The position numbers and the translations under genes are program-made. From NCBI GenBank assembly GCA_025363475.1, contig JANYDS010000085.1, forward strand, positions 1-64,000: a stretch of DNA of 64,000 nucleotides, read 5' to 3'. Origin of the DNA: Terriglobia bacterium. Its GTDB lineage: Bacteria; Acidobacteriota; Terriglobia; Bryobacterales; Bryobacteraceae. Position 1 is the stretch's first letter. Each line of letters opens with the position of its first letter. This document shows, piece after piece, positions 32,479-41,769 of this stretch. Below the pieces are notes generated by a model, which ran no database searches, was not told the origin of the DNA, and worked only from the letters and a program-made list of their open reading frames with translations.

Positions 32479-35271
32479 ATGTCTACCGCCGCCACCACTT
32501 TTGAACGCCGCCACATCGGCCCCTCCGCTGCCGACATCGACGCCATGCTGCAAGTGGTGGGAGCAGACTCGCTCGAAGATCTGATGAGCCAGACCCTGCC
32601 CGCGTCCATCCGGCAGAAGCAGCCCCTCGATACCGGTGCCGCGCTGTCCGAAGCGGAAGCCCTGCAATTTCTGCGTGGCATTGCCGCGCGCAATGAAGTG
32701 CGGACCTCGCTCATCGGCATGGGCTATCACGGCACGCTTGTACCCGGCGTCATCCAGCGCAATATTCTGGAAAATCCCGCCTGGTATACCGCCTATACGC
32801 CCTATCAGCCCGAGATCAGCCAGGGTCGGCTGGAAGCACTGCTCAACTTTCAGACCATGATCTGCGATCTGACCGGACTCGACATCGCCAACGCCTCCAT
32901 GCTGGATGAAGGCACGGCTGCGGCGGAAGCCATGGCTGTTGCGCAGCGTTCGGCGAAATCCAAATCGACCCGCTTTTTCGTGGACCACGGTGTCCACCCG
33001 CAAACACTGGCCGTGATTGAAACCCGCGCTGAGCCGCTGGGCTGGACGGTAGTGACCGGCGATGCCCACGCCATGCCGGAAGGCGAGTTTTTCGGCGCAT
33101 TGTTTCAATACCCGGATACTTTCGGCGAAATTCGCGATTTTCGTGCTGCTATCAATGCCGTTCATGCGCAGGGAGGTCTGGCTGTTCTGGCCAGTGATCC
33201 GCTGGCACTGACGCTGCTCACACCGCCGGGAGAGTTGGGTGCGGATATCGCGGTCGGTTCCACTCAGCGCTTCGGTGTGCCGATGGGTTTTGGCGGACCC
33301 CACGCGGCGTACCTGGCCGTGAAGGACGCCTGTAAGCGGTCCCTGCCCGGTCGTCTGGTCGGTGTTTCTGTCGATTCCAAAGGCAAACCGGCCTATCGCC
33401 TGGCACTGCAAACCCGCGAGCAGCATATCCGCCGCGAGAAGGCGACTTCCAACATCTGCACTGCCCAGGTTCTGCTGGCCGTGATGGCTTCCATGTATGC
33501 CGTTTACCACGGTCCGGAAGGGCTGGTTTATGTCGCGCAGCAGATCCGTCGCCGCACCGCAACCCTCGCTGCGGGTTTGGAATCGCTCGGCTTCACCCTC
33601 CGCAACAAAGCCTTTTTTGACACCCTCACGGTTTCCGTGGGCGGGCAACAGGCCGCAATTGTGGCCCGAGCCGATGCCGCGAAGCTCAACCTGCGCATTA
33701 TCGACGCGACAACCCTGGGAATCGCGCTCGACGAAACCACAACACCGCAGATTGTGGAAGCCGTGCTGAAAGCTTTCGGTGCGACCGCTACATATCAAGA
33801 TACCGAAGCCCCGTCGCTGCCCGCAGGCCTCGCCCGCACATCCGCTTTCCTCACTCATCCGGTCTTCCACCGCTACCGCTCGGAAACGGAAATGATGCGC
33901 TATCTGCGCAAGCTGAGTGATCGCGATCTGGCACTGGACCGCGCCATGATCCCGCTCGGCTCCTGCACCATGAAGCTCAATGCGACGTCGGAAATGCTGC
34001 CCGTTACCTGGCCTGAATTCGGTTCGCTGCATCCGTTCGCCCCCGCCGAACAAGCCGCCGGCTACCATGCCATGTTCCAGGATCTGGAGCAAAAGTTATG
34101 CCAGATCACGGGCTACGATGCGATTCTGCTGCAACCGAATTCGGGTGCCCAGGGCGAGTATGCCGGCCTGCTGGCAATTCGCGCGTATCACCTAAGTCGC
34201 GGGGATGCCGGCCGCACTATCTGTCTGATTCCGTCTTCCGCGCACGGGACGAATCCCGCGTCCGCACACATGGCAGGTATGGACGTGGTGGTGGTCGCCT
34301 GTGACAATCAGGGCAACGTCGACCTTGCGGATTTGAAAACCAAGGCCGCGCTCCATGCCGAAAAGCTCGCCGCGCTGATGGTGACTTACCCGTCTACCCA
34401 TGGCGTGTTTGAAGAAGAAATCGGTGAGATATGCGCCGTGGTTCACCAATACGGCGGCCAGGTTTATCTGGATGGCGCGAATTTGAATGCGCAGGTCGGC
34501 CTGTCGCGGCCCGGTGAATATGGTGCCGACGTTTCGCACCTCAACCTGCACAAAACGTTTTGCATTCCGCATGGGGGTGGCGGTCCAGGCGTGGGTCCCA
34601 TTGGGGTTCGTGCGCATTTGAAACCGTTCCTGCCGAGGCACGTTTCGGCGGCACCATATGGCTCCGCTTCAATCCTTCCCATTTCGTATATGTACATTCT
34701 GATGATGGGCGCGGAGGGGTTGCGCAAAGCGACTGAAGTGGCGATTCTTTCGGCCAACTATATCGCGGTGAAGCTGGATTCGTCTTTCCCCGTGCTTTAT
34801 AAAAACCACAACGGCCGCGTGGCGCATGAATGCATTGTTGATCCGCGCGGACTCAAGGAAATTTCGGGAGTCACGGTTGATGACATCGCCAAACGCCTGA
34901 TTGACTATGGTTTCCACGCGCCCACCATGAGTTTCCCCGTGCCCGGAACCCTCATGATTGAGCCGACGGAATCCGAATCGAAGGCTGAACTGGACCGTTT
35001 TTGCGATGCGATGATTGCCATCCGGAAAGAAATTGCCGATGTGGAAAACGGTCGTTTCGGAATTGCCGATTCACCGCTGCGGCACGCCCCGCACACGGTT
35101 TACGATCTGGTGGAAGACGTCTGGACGCGGCCTTACCCGAGGGCTGAAGGCTGCTTCCCCGCAGGGTCCGCCATGATGGATAAGTACTGGGCACCGGTGG
35201 GACGTATCGATAACGTTTACGGAGACCGCAACCTGGTGTGTTCGTGTCCGCCGCTCGACGAATATAAATAG
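32479..35271 (+). CDS. gcvP: glycine dehydrogenase (decarboxylating), P protein
   Basis: The 930-residue single-chain P protein of the glycine cleavage system decarboxylates glycine with PLP and passes the aminomethyl group to lipoyl-GcvH. The PLP-binding lysine is K692 in [20 protein letters not shown]. Both halves (P1-like and P2-like) are present, and the length is near the 950 typical of E. coli and plants. The N-terminus [17 protein letters not shown] is characteristic. gcvT and gcvH are not in the window, so the other proteins are encoded elsewhere. A tandem glycine riboswitch controls it. Confidence 0.97.
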   Translation: MSTAATTFERRHIGPSAADIDAMLQVVGADSLEDLMSQTLPASIRQKQPLDTGAALSEAEALQFLRGIAARNEVRTSLIGMGYHGTLVPGVIQRNILENPAWYTAYTPYQPEISQGRLEALLNFQTMICDLTGLDIANASMLDEGTAAAEAMAVAQRSAKSKSTRFFVDHGVHPQTLAVIETRAEPLGWTVVTGDAHAMPEGEFFGALFQYPDTFGEIRDFRAAINAVHAQGGLAVLASDPLALTLLTPPGELGADIAVGSTQRFGVPMGFGGPHAAYLAVKDACKRSLPGRLVGVSVDSKGKPAYRLALQTREQHIRREKATSNICTAQVLLAVMASMYAVYHGPEGLVYVAQQIRRRTATLAAGLESLGFTLRNKAFFDTLTVSVGGQQAAIVARADAAKLNLRIIDATTLGIALDETTTPQIVEAVLKAFGATATYQDTEAPSLPAGLARTSAFLTHPVFHRYRSETEMMRYLRKLSDRDLALDRAMIPLGSCTMKLNATSEMLPVTWPEFGSLHPFAPAEQAAGYHAMFQDLEQKLCQITGYDAILLQPNSGAQGEYAGLLAIRAYHLSRGDAGRTICLIPSSAHGTNPASAHMAGMDVVVVACDNQGNVDLADLKTKAALHAEKLAALMVTYPSTHGVFEEEIGEICAVVHQYGGQVYLDGANLNAQVGLSRPGEYGADVSHLNLHKTFCIPHGGGGPGVGPIGVRAHLKPFLPRHVSAAPYGSASILPISYMYILMMGAEGLRKATEVAILSANYIAVKLDSSFPVLYKNHNGRVAHECIVDPRGLKEISGVTVDDIAKRLIDYGFHAPTMSFPVPGTLMIEPTESESKAELDRFCDAMIAIRKEIADVENGRFGIADSPLRHAPHTVYDLVEDVWTRPYPRAEGCFPAGSAMMDKYWAPVGRIDNVYGDRNLVCSCPPLDEYK

Positions 35272-35313
35272 TGGCTGCGGAGCTTGCGGGCAGCATATGA
35301 TAATGCATTCCGC

Positions 35314-36630
35314 ATGCCTGTCAGAATTGCCGGATCTCCGGCCCGAACAATTTCCGCTACCGAAGCCGCTCGCCTGGTCCGGTCCGGCATGTGGCTCGAC
35401 TATGGGGTAACGCTTTGCCAGCCCGATGTCTTTGACAAAGCACTCGCGGCGCGGTGTGAGTCCCTGGAGAATGTCAAAATCCGTTCGACCCTGACGCTGA
35501 AGCCCAGAGCGGTTTTGGAAGCGGACCCCGAGGGCAAACATTTCACCTGGTTCAGCTGGCACTTCTCAGGCTACGACCGCAAGAAGCACGATGCCGGGCG
35601 CGCCTGTTACATCCCGCTCCATCTGGGCGAGGTGCCGGATTACTACCGCCGCTTCATCGAACCGGTGGACTTCGTCATCCTGAAGACCTGCCCTATGGAT
35701 GACCAGGGCTACTTCAACTTCAGTGTTACAAATGCCTGGCACCGTGCTGTTATCGAGCGGGCGCGGACCGTAATTGTAGAGGTCACCGAAGGTCTGCCGT
35801 ATGTCTATGGGGAGCAGACAGGGGTCCACATCAGCGAAGTGGATTACATCATTCAGGGTGACAATGAACCGGCCACCGAACTGCTGAATCCCCCGCCAAC
35901 CGATATTGACCGTGCGGTGGCGCGGCAGATCGCTGCGGAGATTGAGGACGGTGCCTGTTTGCAGATCGGCATAGGATCCATGCCCAATGCTGTATGCACA
36001 TCGTTACTTGAAAGTGGTGTGCGTGATCTCGGTATCCACACCGAAATGTTGATCGACGGGCTGATTGATCTTTACAAAGCGGGCCGTGTAACCGGTTCCC
36101 GCAAGACGCTCAATCCAGGCAAGATCGTCTATACTTTTGCGCTGGGGTCGCGCGTTCTCTATGAAACGATTGACCGCAATCCGGATTTTCACTGTTGCCC
36201 GGTTGATTACACGAATGCACCGCATATCATCATGCAGAATCAGCGCATGATCTCTATAAACAACACTACGCAGATTGATTTACAGGGTCAGGCCGCCTCT
36301 GAATCGGACGGACACCGCCACATTAGCGGCACCGGCGGTCAGGTGCAATTCGTGCGTGGCGCTTATGCCTCGGAAGGCGGCAAATCATTTATTTGTTTGT
36401 CGTCAACATATGAAAAACGCGGCGAACGGCGCAGCCGGATTGTGTTCAACCTGACCACGGGGAACATCGTCACCACGCCGCGGTCTGACGTGATGTATGT
36501 CGTGACTGAATACGGCATGGTGAACCTCAAAAGCAAGTCAGTGGCAGAGCGGGCCAAAGCGTTGATCGGCATCGCCCACCCCGACTTCCGCGAACACCTT
36601 GAGCGTCAGGCCGCCGAGCACCGGCTTTAA
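35314..36630 (+). CDS. acetyl-CoA hydrolase/transferase family CoA-transferase
   Basis: The product, about 438 residues, belongs to the class I CoA-transferases that include 4-hydroxybutyrate and butyryl-CoA:acetate CoA-transferases. The catalytic Glu is likely in the LGIHTEMLIDG motif (near residue 245). LQIGIGSMPNAV is the CoA-interacting glycine-rich stretch, and SGTGGQVQFVRGA is another family block. An upstream in-frame TTG at 35284 would add 10 residues. ATG 35314 gives a normal N-terminus (MPVRIAGSPARTISATEAAR). The physiological acyl-CoA cannot be read from sequence. It follows gcvP by 42 bp and may share its transcript. Confidence 0.88.
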   Translation: MPVRIAGSPARTISATEAARLVRSGMWLDYGVTLCQPDVFDKALAARCESLENVKIRSTLTLKPRAVLEADPEGKHFTWFSWHFSGYDRKKHDAGRACYIPLHLGEVPDYYRRFIEPVDFVILKTCPMDDQGYFNFSVTNAWHRAVIERARTVIVEVTEGLPYVYGEQTGVHISEVDYIIQGDNEPATELLNPPPTDIDRAVARQIAAEIEDGACLQIGIGSMPNAVCTSLLESGVRDLGIHTEMLIDGLIDLYKAGRVTGSRKTLNPGKIVYTFALGSRVLYETIDRNPDFHCCPVDYTNAPHIIMQNQRMISINNTTQIDLQGQAASESDGHRHISGTGGQVQFVRGAYASEGGKSFICLSSTYEKRGERRSRIVFNLTTGNIVTTPRSDVMYVVTEYGMVNLKSKSVAERAKALIGIAHPDFREHLERQAAEHRL

Positions 36631-36632
36631 AA

Positions 36633-36688
36633 GAAAAGGGGACAGACGCATTTACCCACTCTCAGATAAATGCGTCTGTCCCCTTTTC
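36633..36688. repeat. 22-bp perfect palindrome, REP-like hairpin
   Basis: The left arm 36633-36654 (GAAAAGGGGACAGACGCATT...) pairs perfectly with the right arm 36667-36688 around a 12-bp loop. The right arm ends in CCCCTTTTC, so the hairpin could also end transcription of the CoA-transferase, whose stop is at 36630. GGGGACAGACGCATTT-type palindromes are known as REP elements mobilised by Y1 (RAYT) transposases in many bacteria; that link is from recall. Confidence 0.85.
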
Positions 36689-36808
36689 CTCGTGCAGCGT
36701 CCACTTTGGCTTTCGCGGTACGCTTCTCGCAACCTGAAACGGTACAGGAAATGGCTGCTCCTTCAGAATCCGTCCTCGCCGCAATCGCTTGACAACGTAA
36801 ACTGGAAC

Positions 36809-37658
36809 ATGTCGTTCGCCGGATTGCGTGTCCGGAGCCTTGAGAGCCGCCGCGCAAAAGAAATCGAGACCCTCATTCTGAGAAGTGACGGCCGGCCCTT
36901 CGTTGCGCCGTCCGTTAAAGAACGTGCGCTTGACGACCACGGCGAGGCTCTGCGCTTTGTTGAACGCCTCGAAGCCGATGAATTCGACATGGTCATCTGC
37001 ATGACCGGTTCAGGCATCAGCTTCCTGCGTGACACGCTCGCACCTCATATGGACCCCGCACGTCTCGGCGCGGCTCTCGCCCGCACTACCATCGTTTCCC
37101 GCGGACCCAAACCTGTCGGCATTCTGCGCAGTATCGGAACCCCGGTCCAGATCATCGTGCCCGAACCCAACACCTGGCGCGAGATCGTCCACGCCGTGGC
37201 GGGCAGAACGGAGCAGCGCATCTCAGTCCAGGAATATGGGCCCCCAACGCCGAAATGAACGCGGCGCTCACGGCTTTGGGCCGCGAAGTCAGCCCTTCGC
37301 CATCTACCGATGGGACCTTCCGGACGACCTCACTCCGCTCAAGGAAGCTGCCCGTCGTCTGGCCTCAAAGCAGGTTGATGTCGTCATCTTCACGTCTTCC
37401 ATCTAACTCGAACACCTGCTCGAAGTGGCGGCTGCATTAGGCCTTGAGTCTATGGTTCGCCGAGCGCTGGTGCACGATGTCGCCGTGGCCTCCGTCGGCC
37501 CTGTAATGACGGCGAGCCTCGAAGCCCAGGGCATCCCGCCCGACATCATTCCGCTTCATCCCAAAATGCCGGCCCTGATCAAAGCTGCGGCGGAAAACGC
37601 ACACGCTGTGCTGTCTGTCAAGCGCCAGGGCTTGTATTCCCGTACTGAACAGGGTTAA
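36809..37658 (+). pseudogene. uroporphyrinogen-III synthase-like gene with two frameshifts and a nonsense codon
   Basis: ATG 36809 opens a HemD-like N-terminus (MSFAGLRVRSLESRRAKEIE, then FDMVICMTGSGISFLRDTL). The pattern continues only across three breaks. A missing base near 37239-37247 moves from the first frame to PNAEMNAALTALGREVSP. A second near 37293-37303 moves to FAIYRWDLPDDLTPLKEAAR. TAA at 37404-37406 then interrupts VVIFTSSI-LEHLLEVAAAL, where CAA (Gln) is expected. The remaining part (VASVGPVMTASLEAQGIPPD) is intact to 37658. A functional HemD would be needed for the heme of the oxidase, so another copy must exist elsewhere, or this was a HemD-like paralogue. Confidence 0.8.
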
Positions 37659-37742
37659 ATTGTCAGCTGACCTCGGTTAGCCGTACAATGATAAGGACTT
37701 AATCATGTTAAGGACTTAGCTGGGTTACGTAAGCGTCAAACC

Positions 37743-40175
37743 ATGCCTGTCAGGGCCAAGTTCTATATCGCGCTGATCATCGCCGCAGGCACCACCGCCC
37801 TCGCGGTGCAGCTTTTGCATTTCTCCGCTCCCAGCGGACTTTGGTTTTTGGGTGTTTTTGTGGTCACCATTCTGACCTCCGGCTGGAAAGTGCGCCTGCC
37901 TATGGTCATGGCGACACTCTCCGTCAATTTTCTCTTCATTCTGGTGGGCATCGTTCTGTTCAACCTGCCGGAAGCCATGCTCCTCGGCACAGCCGGCACC
38001 ATTGTGCAATGTCTCTGGAGACCCCGTCAGCGGCCCCGCGCCGTTCAAATCGCTTTTAGCGCTTGTAGTGTGGGCCTCGCGGTTCTGGGGGCCCACGCGG
38101 TGTTTCACGGTCCGCTGAACCAGATATTAGGTGAGCTTGATTCCATCCTCATTGGCATCGCCGCCGTCGTCTACTTCCTGATCAATACCATCCTGGTTGC
38201 GGGAGTGATTGCCCTTACGGAAGGGAAATCGATTCATCGGACCTGGTACGATACGTACCTCTGGATTCTTCCTTATCAAGTGGTCTTTGCCGCTGCTGCC
38301 TGGTTGATCGTGGTGGTCAGCAAGCAGAATAGCTGGCACTCGGCCGTTGTGCTGATTCCCCTGCTGTACTTCATCCACCGTTCTTACAAAACGTATGTGG
38401 ACCGTCTGGAGAAAGATAAACTCCACGTCGAAGAGCTTGCCGGCCTTCACTTCCGCACCATTGAAGCTCTCGCGCTTGCTATCGAGGCCAAGGATGCAAC
38501 CACCGGCGAACACCTGCAGCGCGTCCGCATTTACGCCATGGAGATTGGCAAGGAACTCAAGCTGAGTCAGCAGGAACTCGACGCCCTCCAGGCAGCGTCA
38601 CTGCTCCACGACATCGGCAAACTGGCTGTGCCTGAACACATCATTTCGAAACCCGGACGCCTTACGCCCGAAGAGTTCGAGAAGATGAAGATTCACCCGC
38701 TCGTCGGAGCCGAAATTCTCGAAGAGGTCAAGTTCCCCTATCCTGTCGTCCCCATCGTTCGCGCGCACCACGAAAAATGGGACGGCACCGGCTATCCCTT
38801 CGGCCTGGCTGGTGAGGAAATTCCCATCGGTGCCCGCATTCTCTCAGTGGTCGACTGCCTTGATGCTCTGGCTTCTGATCGCCAGTACCGCCGGGCTCTT
38901 CCGCTCGATCAGGCCATGGAAATCGTTGTGAGCGAATCCGGCAAGAGCTTTGACCCGGTGGTAGTCGATGTGATGCGGCGCCGTTACGTTGACCTCGAAC
39001 GGATGGCCGTGACGACCACTCCCGAGAAGGAAAAAATTAAGCTCTCTATGGGTGTCAAAATCGAACGCGGCCTGGCCCCCGCCACTGGTTTTGAGGACTC
39101 CAGCGAAACTGAGGTTTCCGCCCTGAGCGTGAGTGATCCGCTTTCCTCCATCGCCGCCGCGACACAGGAAGCTCAAATGCTCTACGAGTTGACCCAGGAT
39201 CTGGGCAATTCACTCAGCCTCCAGGAAGCTCTCGCCTTTGTAGGTGTGCGCCTGAAACGGCTGATCCCGTATGAAACCATCGCCGTCTACATCCGCCGCG
39301 ATGAAAAGCTGCACCCCGAATACGTCAGCGGTGAGAACCTGCGGCTGTTTACGTCCCTTGAAATTCCCGTTGGCCAGGGCCTGTCAGGCTGGGTGGCTGA
39401 GAACAACAAACCCATCCTCAATGGCAATCCATCAGTTGAAGCCGGTTACCTGAACGATCCCACCCGCTTCAGTACACTGCGCTCTGCGCTGGCGGTACCG
39501 CTCAACGGAGTCAATAGTCTGCTGGGTGTGCTCGCCCTTTATCGTGCTGAGCGCGACGCGTTCAGCAAAGAAAATTTTCGTATCCTGCTGGCCATCAGCC
39601 CCAAAGTCGCCCTGGCCATAGAGAACGCACTCACTCACCGGCGGCTCGAAACCTCCATCACTACTGACTACCTCACCAACCTGCCCAACGCCCGGTCACT
39701 CTTCCTCTCGCTCGATAATGAGGTTGCCCGGTCCGGCAGAATGCGCGAGTCGCTTGCGGTGGTGGTTTGTGACCTCGACGGGTTTAAGAATGTGAATGAC
39801 CGCTTCGGCCACCTGGTGGGAAACAAAGTCCTGCGCCTGATCGCCAACGGCCTGCGCGAACATTGCGGTGCGCAGGATTATGTTGCCCGCATGGGTGGCG
39901 ACGAATTTGTCATGCTGATCGCGGGTCATGATGAGGACGCACTGGAGTTCAAAATCAACGCCATGCGCGCCGTGGTGCGCCAGGTGGGCGACACCACTCC
40001 CGAGCCATGCGCACTTTCGATGAGCGTCGGCGTGGCAATGTATCCGGAGGATGGTATCGACGCCGAAGATCTGCTCGCCGAAGCCGACCGCCGCATGTAT
40101 AAGAGCAAGCGGCTGCACAAGAAAGACCGCGTCCAGATTTTGGAAATTGAGCCCGTGGTGGCTGCGGCATCGTGA
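37743..40175 (+). CDS. membrane-anchored HD-GYP / GAF / GGDEF cyclic-di-GMP enzyme
   Basis: The 810-residue protein has about six N-terminal TM helices (residues 5-215). An HD-GYP phosphodiesterase domain follows, with HDIGKL near residue 289 and HHEKWDGTGYP near 342. Then come a GAF domain (about 480-630) and a GGDEF domain with MGGDEF near 718. Both opposing catalytic motifs are intact. The position of the inhibitory I-site (RxxD) reads GAQD, so product inhibition of the cyclase is unlikely. It would both make and break c-di-GMP under control of a signal sensed by the membrane or GAF part. The stop overlaps the GTG of the ABC permease gene, which suggests a functional link with that transporter. 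Confidence 0.93.
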   Translation: MPVRAKFYIALIIAAGTTALAVQLLHFSAPSGLWFLGVFVVTILTSGWKVRLPMVMATLSVNFLFILVGIVLFNLPEAMLLGTAGTIVQCLWRPRQRPRAVQIAFSACSVGLAVLGAHAVFHGPLNQILGELDSILIGIAAVVYFLINTILVAGVIALTEGKSIHRTWYDTYLWILPYQVVFAAAAWLIVVVSKQNSWHSAVVLIPLLYFIHRSYKTYVDRLEKDKLHVEELAGLHFRTIEALALAIEAKDATTGEHLQRVRIYAMEIGKELKLSQQELDALQAASLLHDIGKLAVPEHIISKPGRLTPEEFEKMKIHPLVGAEILEEVKFPYPVVPIVRAHHEKWDGTGYPFGLAGEEIPIGARILSVVDCLDALASDRQYRRALPLDQAMEIVVSESGKSFDPVVVDVMRRRYVDLERMAVTTTPEKEKIKLSMGVKIERGLAPATGFEDSSETEVSALSVSDPLSSIAAATQEAQMLYELTQDLGNSLSLQEALAFVGVRLKRLIPYETIAVYIRRDEKLHPEYVSGENLRLFTSLEIPVGQGLSGWVAENNKPILNGNPSVEAGYLNDPTRFSTLRSALAVPLNGVNSLLGVLALYRAERDAFSKENFRILLAISPKVALAIENALTHRRLETSITTDYLTNLPNARSLFLSLDNEVARSGRMRESLAVVVCDLDGFKNVNDRFGHLVGNKVLRLIANGLREHCGAQDYVARMGGDEFVMLIAGHDEDALEFKINAMRAVVRQVGDTTPEPCALSMSVGVAMYPEDGIDAEDLLAEADRRMYKSKRLHKKDRVQILEIEPVVAAAS

Positions 40176-41026
40176 CGCCGCGCGGGTTCGCACGCCGGCT
40201 TGCCTCCCGCCTCGTCAGTCTGGTAGTCATCGTGTTGCTGGGTGGTTTCGCGGCCGCTGCACTGGTTCGCTACAGCCCGGGCTTTGCCTCCCTCCCGGAG
40301 GATCTTGACCCCTCGATCAGTCCTGAAACCCTGCGCGCTTTGCACGCCCAAAATGAGGACAGCAATCCGTTGCCGGTCTTCTATGCGCGCTACCTCGCGG
40401 GAACTTTTCACGGTGGTTTTGGCGTTTCCACTTCTCTGAACCAGCCTGTGGCCGAACTACTCCGCCGCCGTGCGCCAGTGACTGTTCGTCTGGTAGCTGA
40501 AGGTACAGCCGGCGGTTTGCTGCTGGGTTCTCTGCTCGCCTGGGCCGCTGTCTGGACTCGCTGCGCTTACCTTCAAACGGTCGCGGTTTCCCTGACTGGT
40601 TTGTTCCTTGTCGTGCCACCGGCAGTGCTCGCACTGGTGTTCTTTTTCAACGAAGCACCCCTCGCCATTGCCGTTGCGCTGGCGGTGTTTCCGCGCCTGT
40701 TCGGAACCCTGCGGGCTCTGCTTGGTGACCTGTATCAATCCCCGGCGCTGCTTGCCGCCCGCGCTCGCGGACTGTCATCCGCAACTATTGCTACGCGCTA
40801 CGTTCTGGGTGCTGCATCCGGCCAGCTCATCGCCATAACGGGAGTCGCCCTGGTCCTCGCCTTTGGTTCCGCGATACCGATTGAAGTCATCTGCGGCATC
40901 CCCGGCATCGGCGCTTTGGCACTCCAGGCAGCGATTGGCCGCGATATGCCGCTGCTTTGCGCCCTGGCCCTGATCATCACGTTTTTCGTCACCGCTATAC
41001 ATACGTTCGGAGACTTAATCGAATGA
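40172..41026 (+). CDS. ABC transporter permease, DppB-type
   Basis: The 284-residue inner-membrane protein has six hydrophobic segments. The C-terminal half carries the EAA-like loop (LLAARARGLSSATIATRYVL) and a DppB-type IPIEVICGIPGIGALALQA. It is shorter than typical DppB (about 335) because the periplasmic region between TM1 and TM2 is reduced. It starts GTG at 40172, overlapping the previous gene, and ends with ATGA into the second permease. It forms the translocation pore with that partner. Confidence 0.88.
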   Translation: MTPRGFARRLASRLVSLVVIVLLGGFAAAALVRYSPGFASLPEDLDPSISPETLRALHAQNEDSNPLPVFYARYLAGTFHGGFGVSTSLNQPVAELLRRRAPVTVRLVAEGTAGGLLLGSLLAWAAVWTRCAYLQTVAVSLTGLFLVVPPAVLALVFFFNEAPLAIAVALAVFPRLFGTLRALLGDLYQSPALLAARARGLSSATIATRYVLGAASGQLIAITGVALVLAFGSAIPIEVICGIPGIGALALQAAIGRDMPLLCALALIITFFVTAIHTFGDLIE

Positions 41027-41769
41027 GGCGAAAGCTCGCCTCGGCAATCCTGATTCTGGTGGCACTCTGCGCCCTCTTCGCGCCCGCCATCGCCCCTTTC
41101 GATTACGACCGCCAGTTCCGTGAATCCCCCCACGCTGCGGCGGGCGGACAATTCCTCATGGGTACCGACAACCTGGGCCGCGATCGTTTTTCCCGTTTGG
41201 TCTACGCTACGCGCATCTCTATCGTGCTGGCCCCCGCCGCCGCGGCCGTGTCGGTGCTGCTGGCGCTAATGCTGTCGCGATTTTCTTCCCTGACTACGCT
41301 CTGCCTCTCACTCCCCTGGATCTTTCTGTTCATTATTATGAGGGCGTTGCTACCCCTCGATACCGGCCCCTTCGCGTCCATCCTGTTAACCTTTGCTCTT
41401 ATGGGAGTCGCAGGGTGGGCCTGGCCGGCACGCATCTTCAACGCATCCATCCGCCAGATCCGCCAGTCCGGCTGGTTGTTGCAGGCGCGCGCATCAGGTA
41501 TGCCCTCAAGGCGTATCGCCCTTATCCATGTCTGGCCGCACCTGCGCGCCATAGCAGTGGCGCAGTTCAGAGTCCTGGTGCCCGCCTACATTTTGTCTGA
41601 AGCCAGCCTTGGTTTGATCGGGCTGGGTGTCGCCGAACCTTTGCCGTCGTGGGGGAATCTGCTGGCGGAATTGCAGCGCCCGCAAGCGGTGAGCGCGAAC
41701 CCGTGGATCCTCGCCCCTCTGGGATTATTGATGCTCGTCATGATCTGCCTTGAAGAGGTTTCCGCATGA
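41023..41769 (+). CDS. ABC transporter permease, DppC-type
   Basis: The 248-residue permease starts MRRKLASAILILVALCALFA, with the family-typical QFLMGTDNLGRDRFSRLVYATR region after TM1. The EAA loop appears as LLQARASGMPSRRIALIHVWPH, followed by ASLGLIGLGVAEPLPSWGNLL. The ATG at 41023 overlaps the upstream stop, and its own stop overlaps the next ATG. An alternative start at 40957 lies inside the previous gene and is rejected. Confidence 0.9.
   Translation: MRRKLASAILILVALCALFAPAIAPFDYDRQFRESPHAAAGGQFLMGTDNLGRDRFSRLVYATRISIVLAPAAAAVSVLLALMLSRFSSLTTLCLSLPWIFLFIIMRALLPLDTGPFASILLTFALMGVAGWAWPARIFNASIRQIRQSGWLLQARASGMPSRRIALIHVWPHLRAIAVAQFRVLVPAYILSEASLGLIGLGVAEPLPSWGNLLAELQRPQAVSANPWILAPLGLLMLVMICLEEVSA

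Noticed and set aside
32443-34092. 549-aa minus-strand ORF
   Set aside because: It is antisense to gcvP, explained by G/C-rich third positions of gcvP, and its product has a composition (many His, Gly, Gln) without family resemblance.
36627-36940. short ORFs through the REP-like palindrome
   Set aside because: They arise from the palindrome and its flanks, with no ribosome binding site or conserved pattern.
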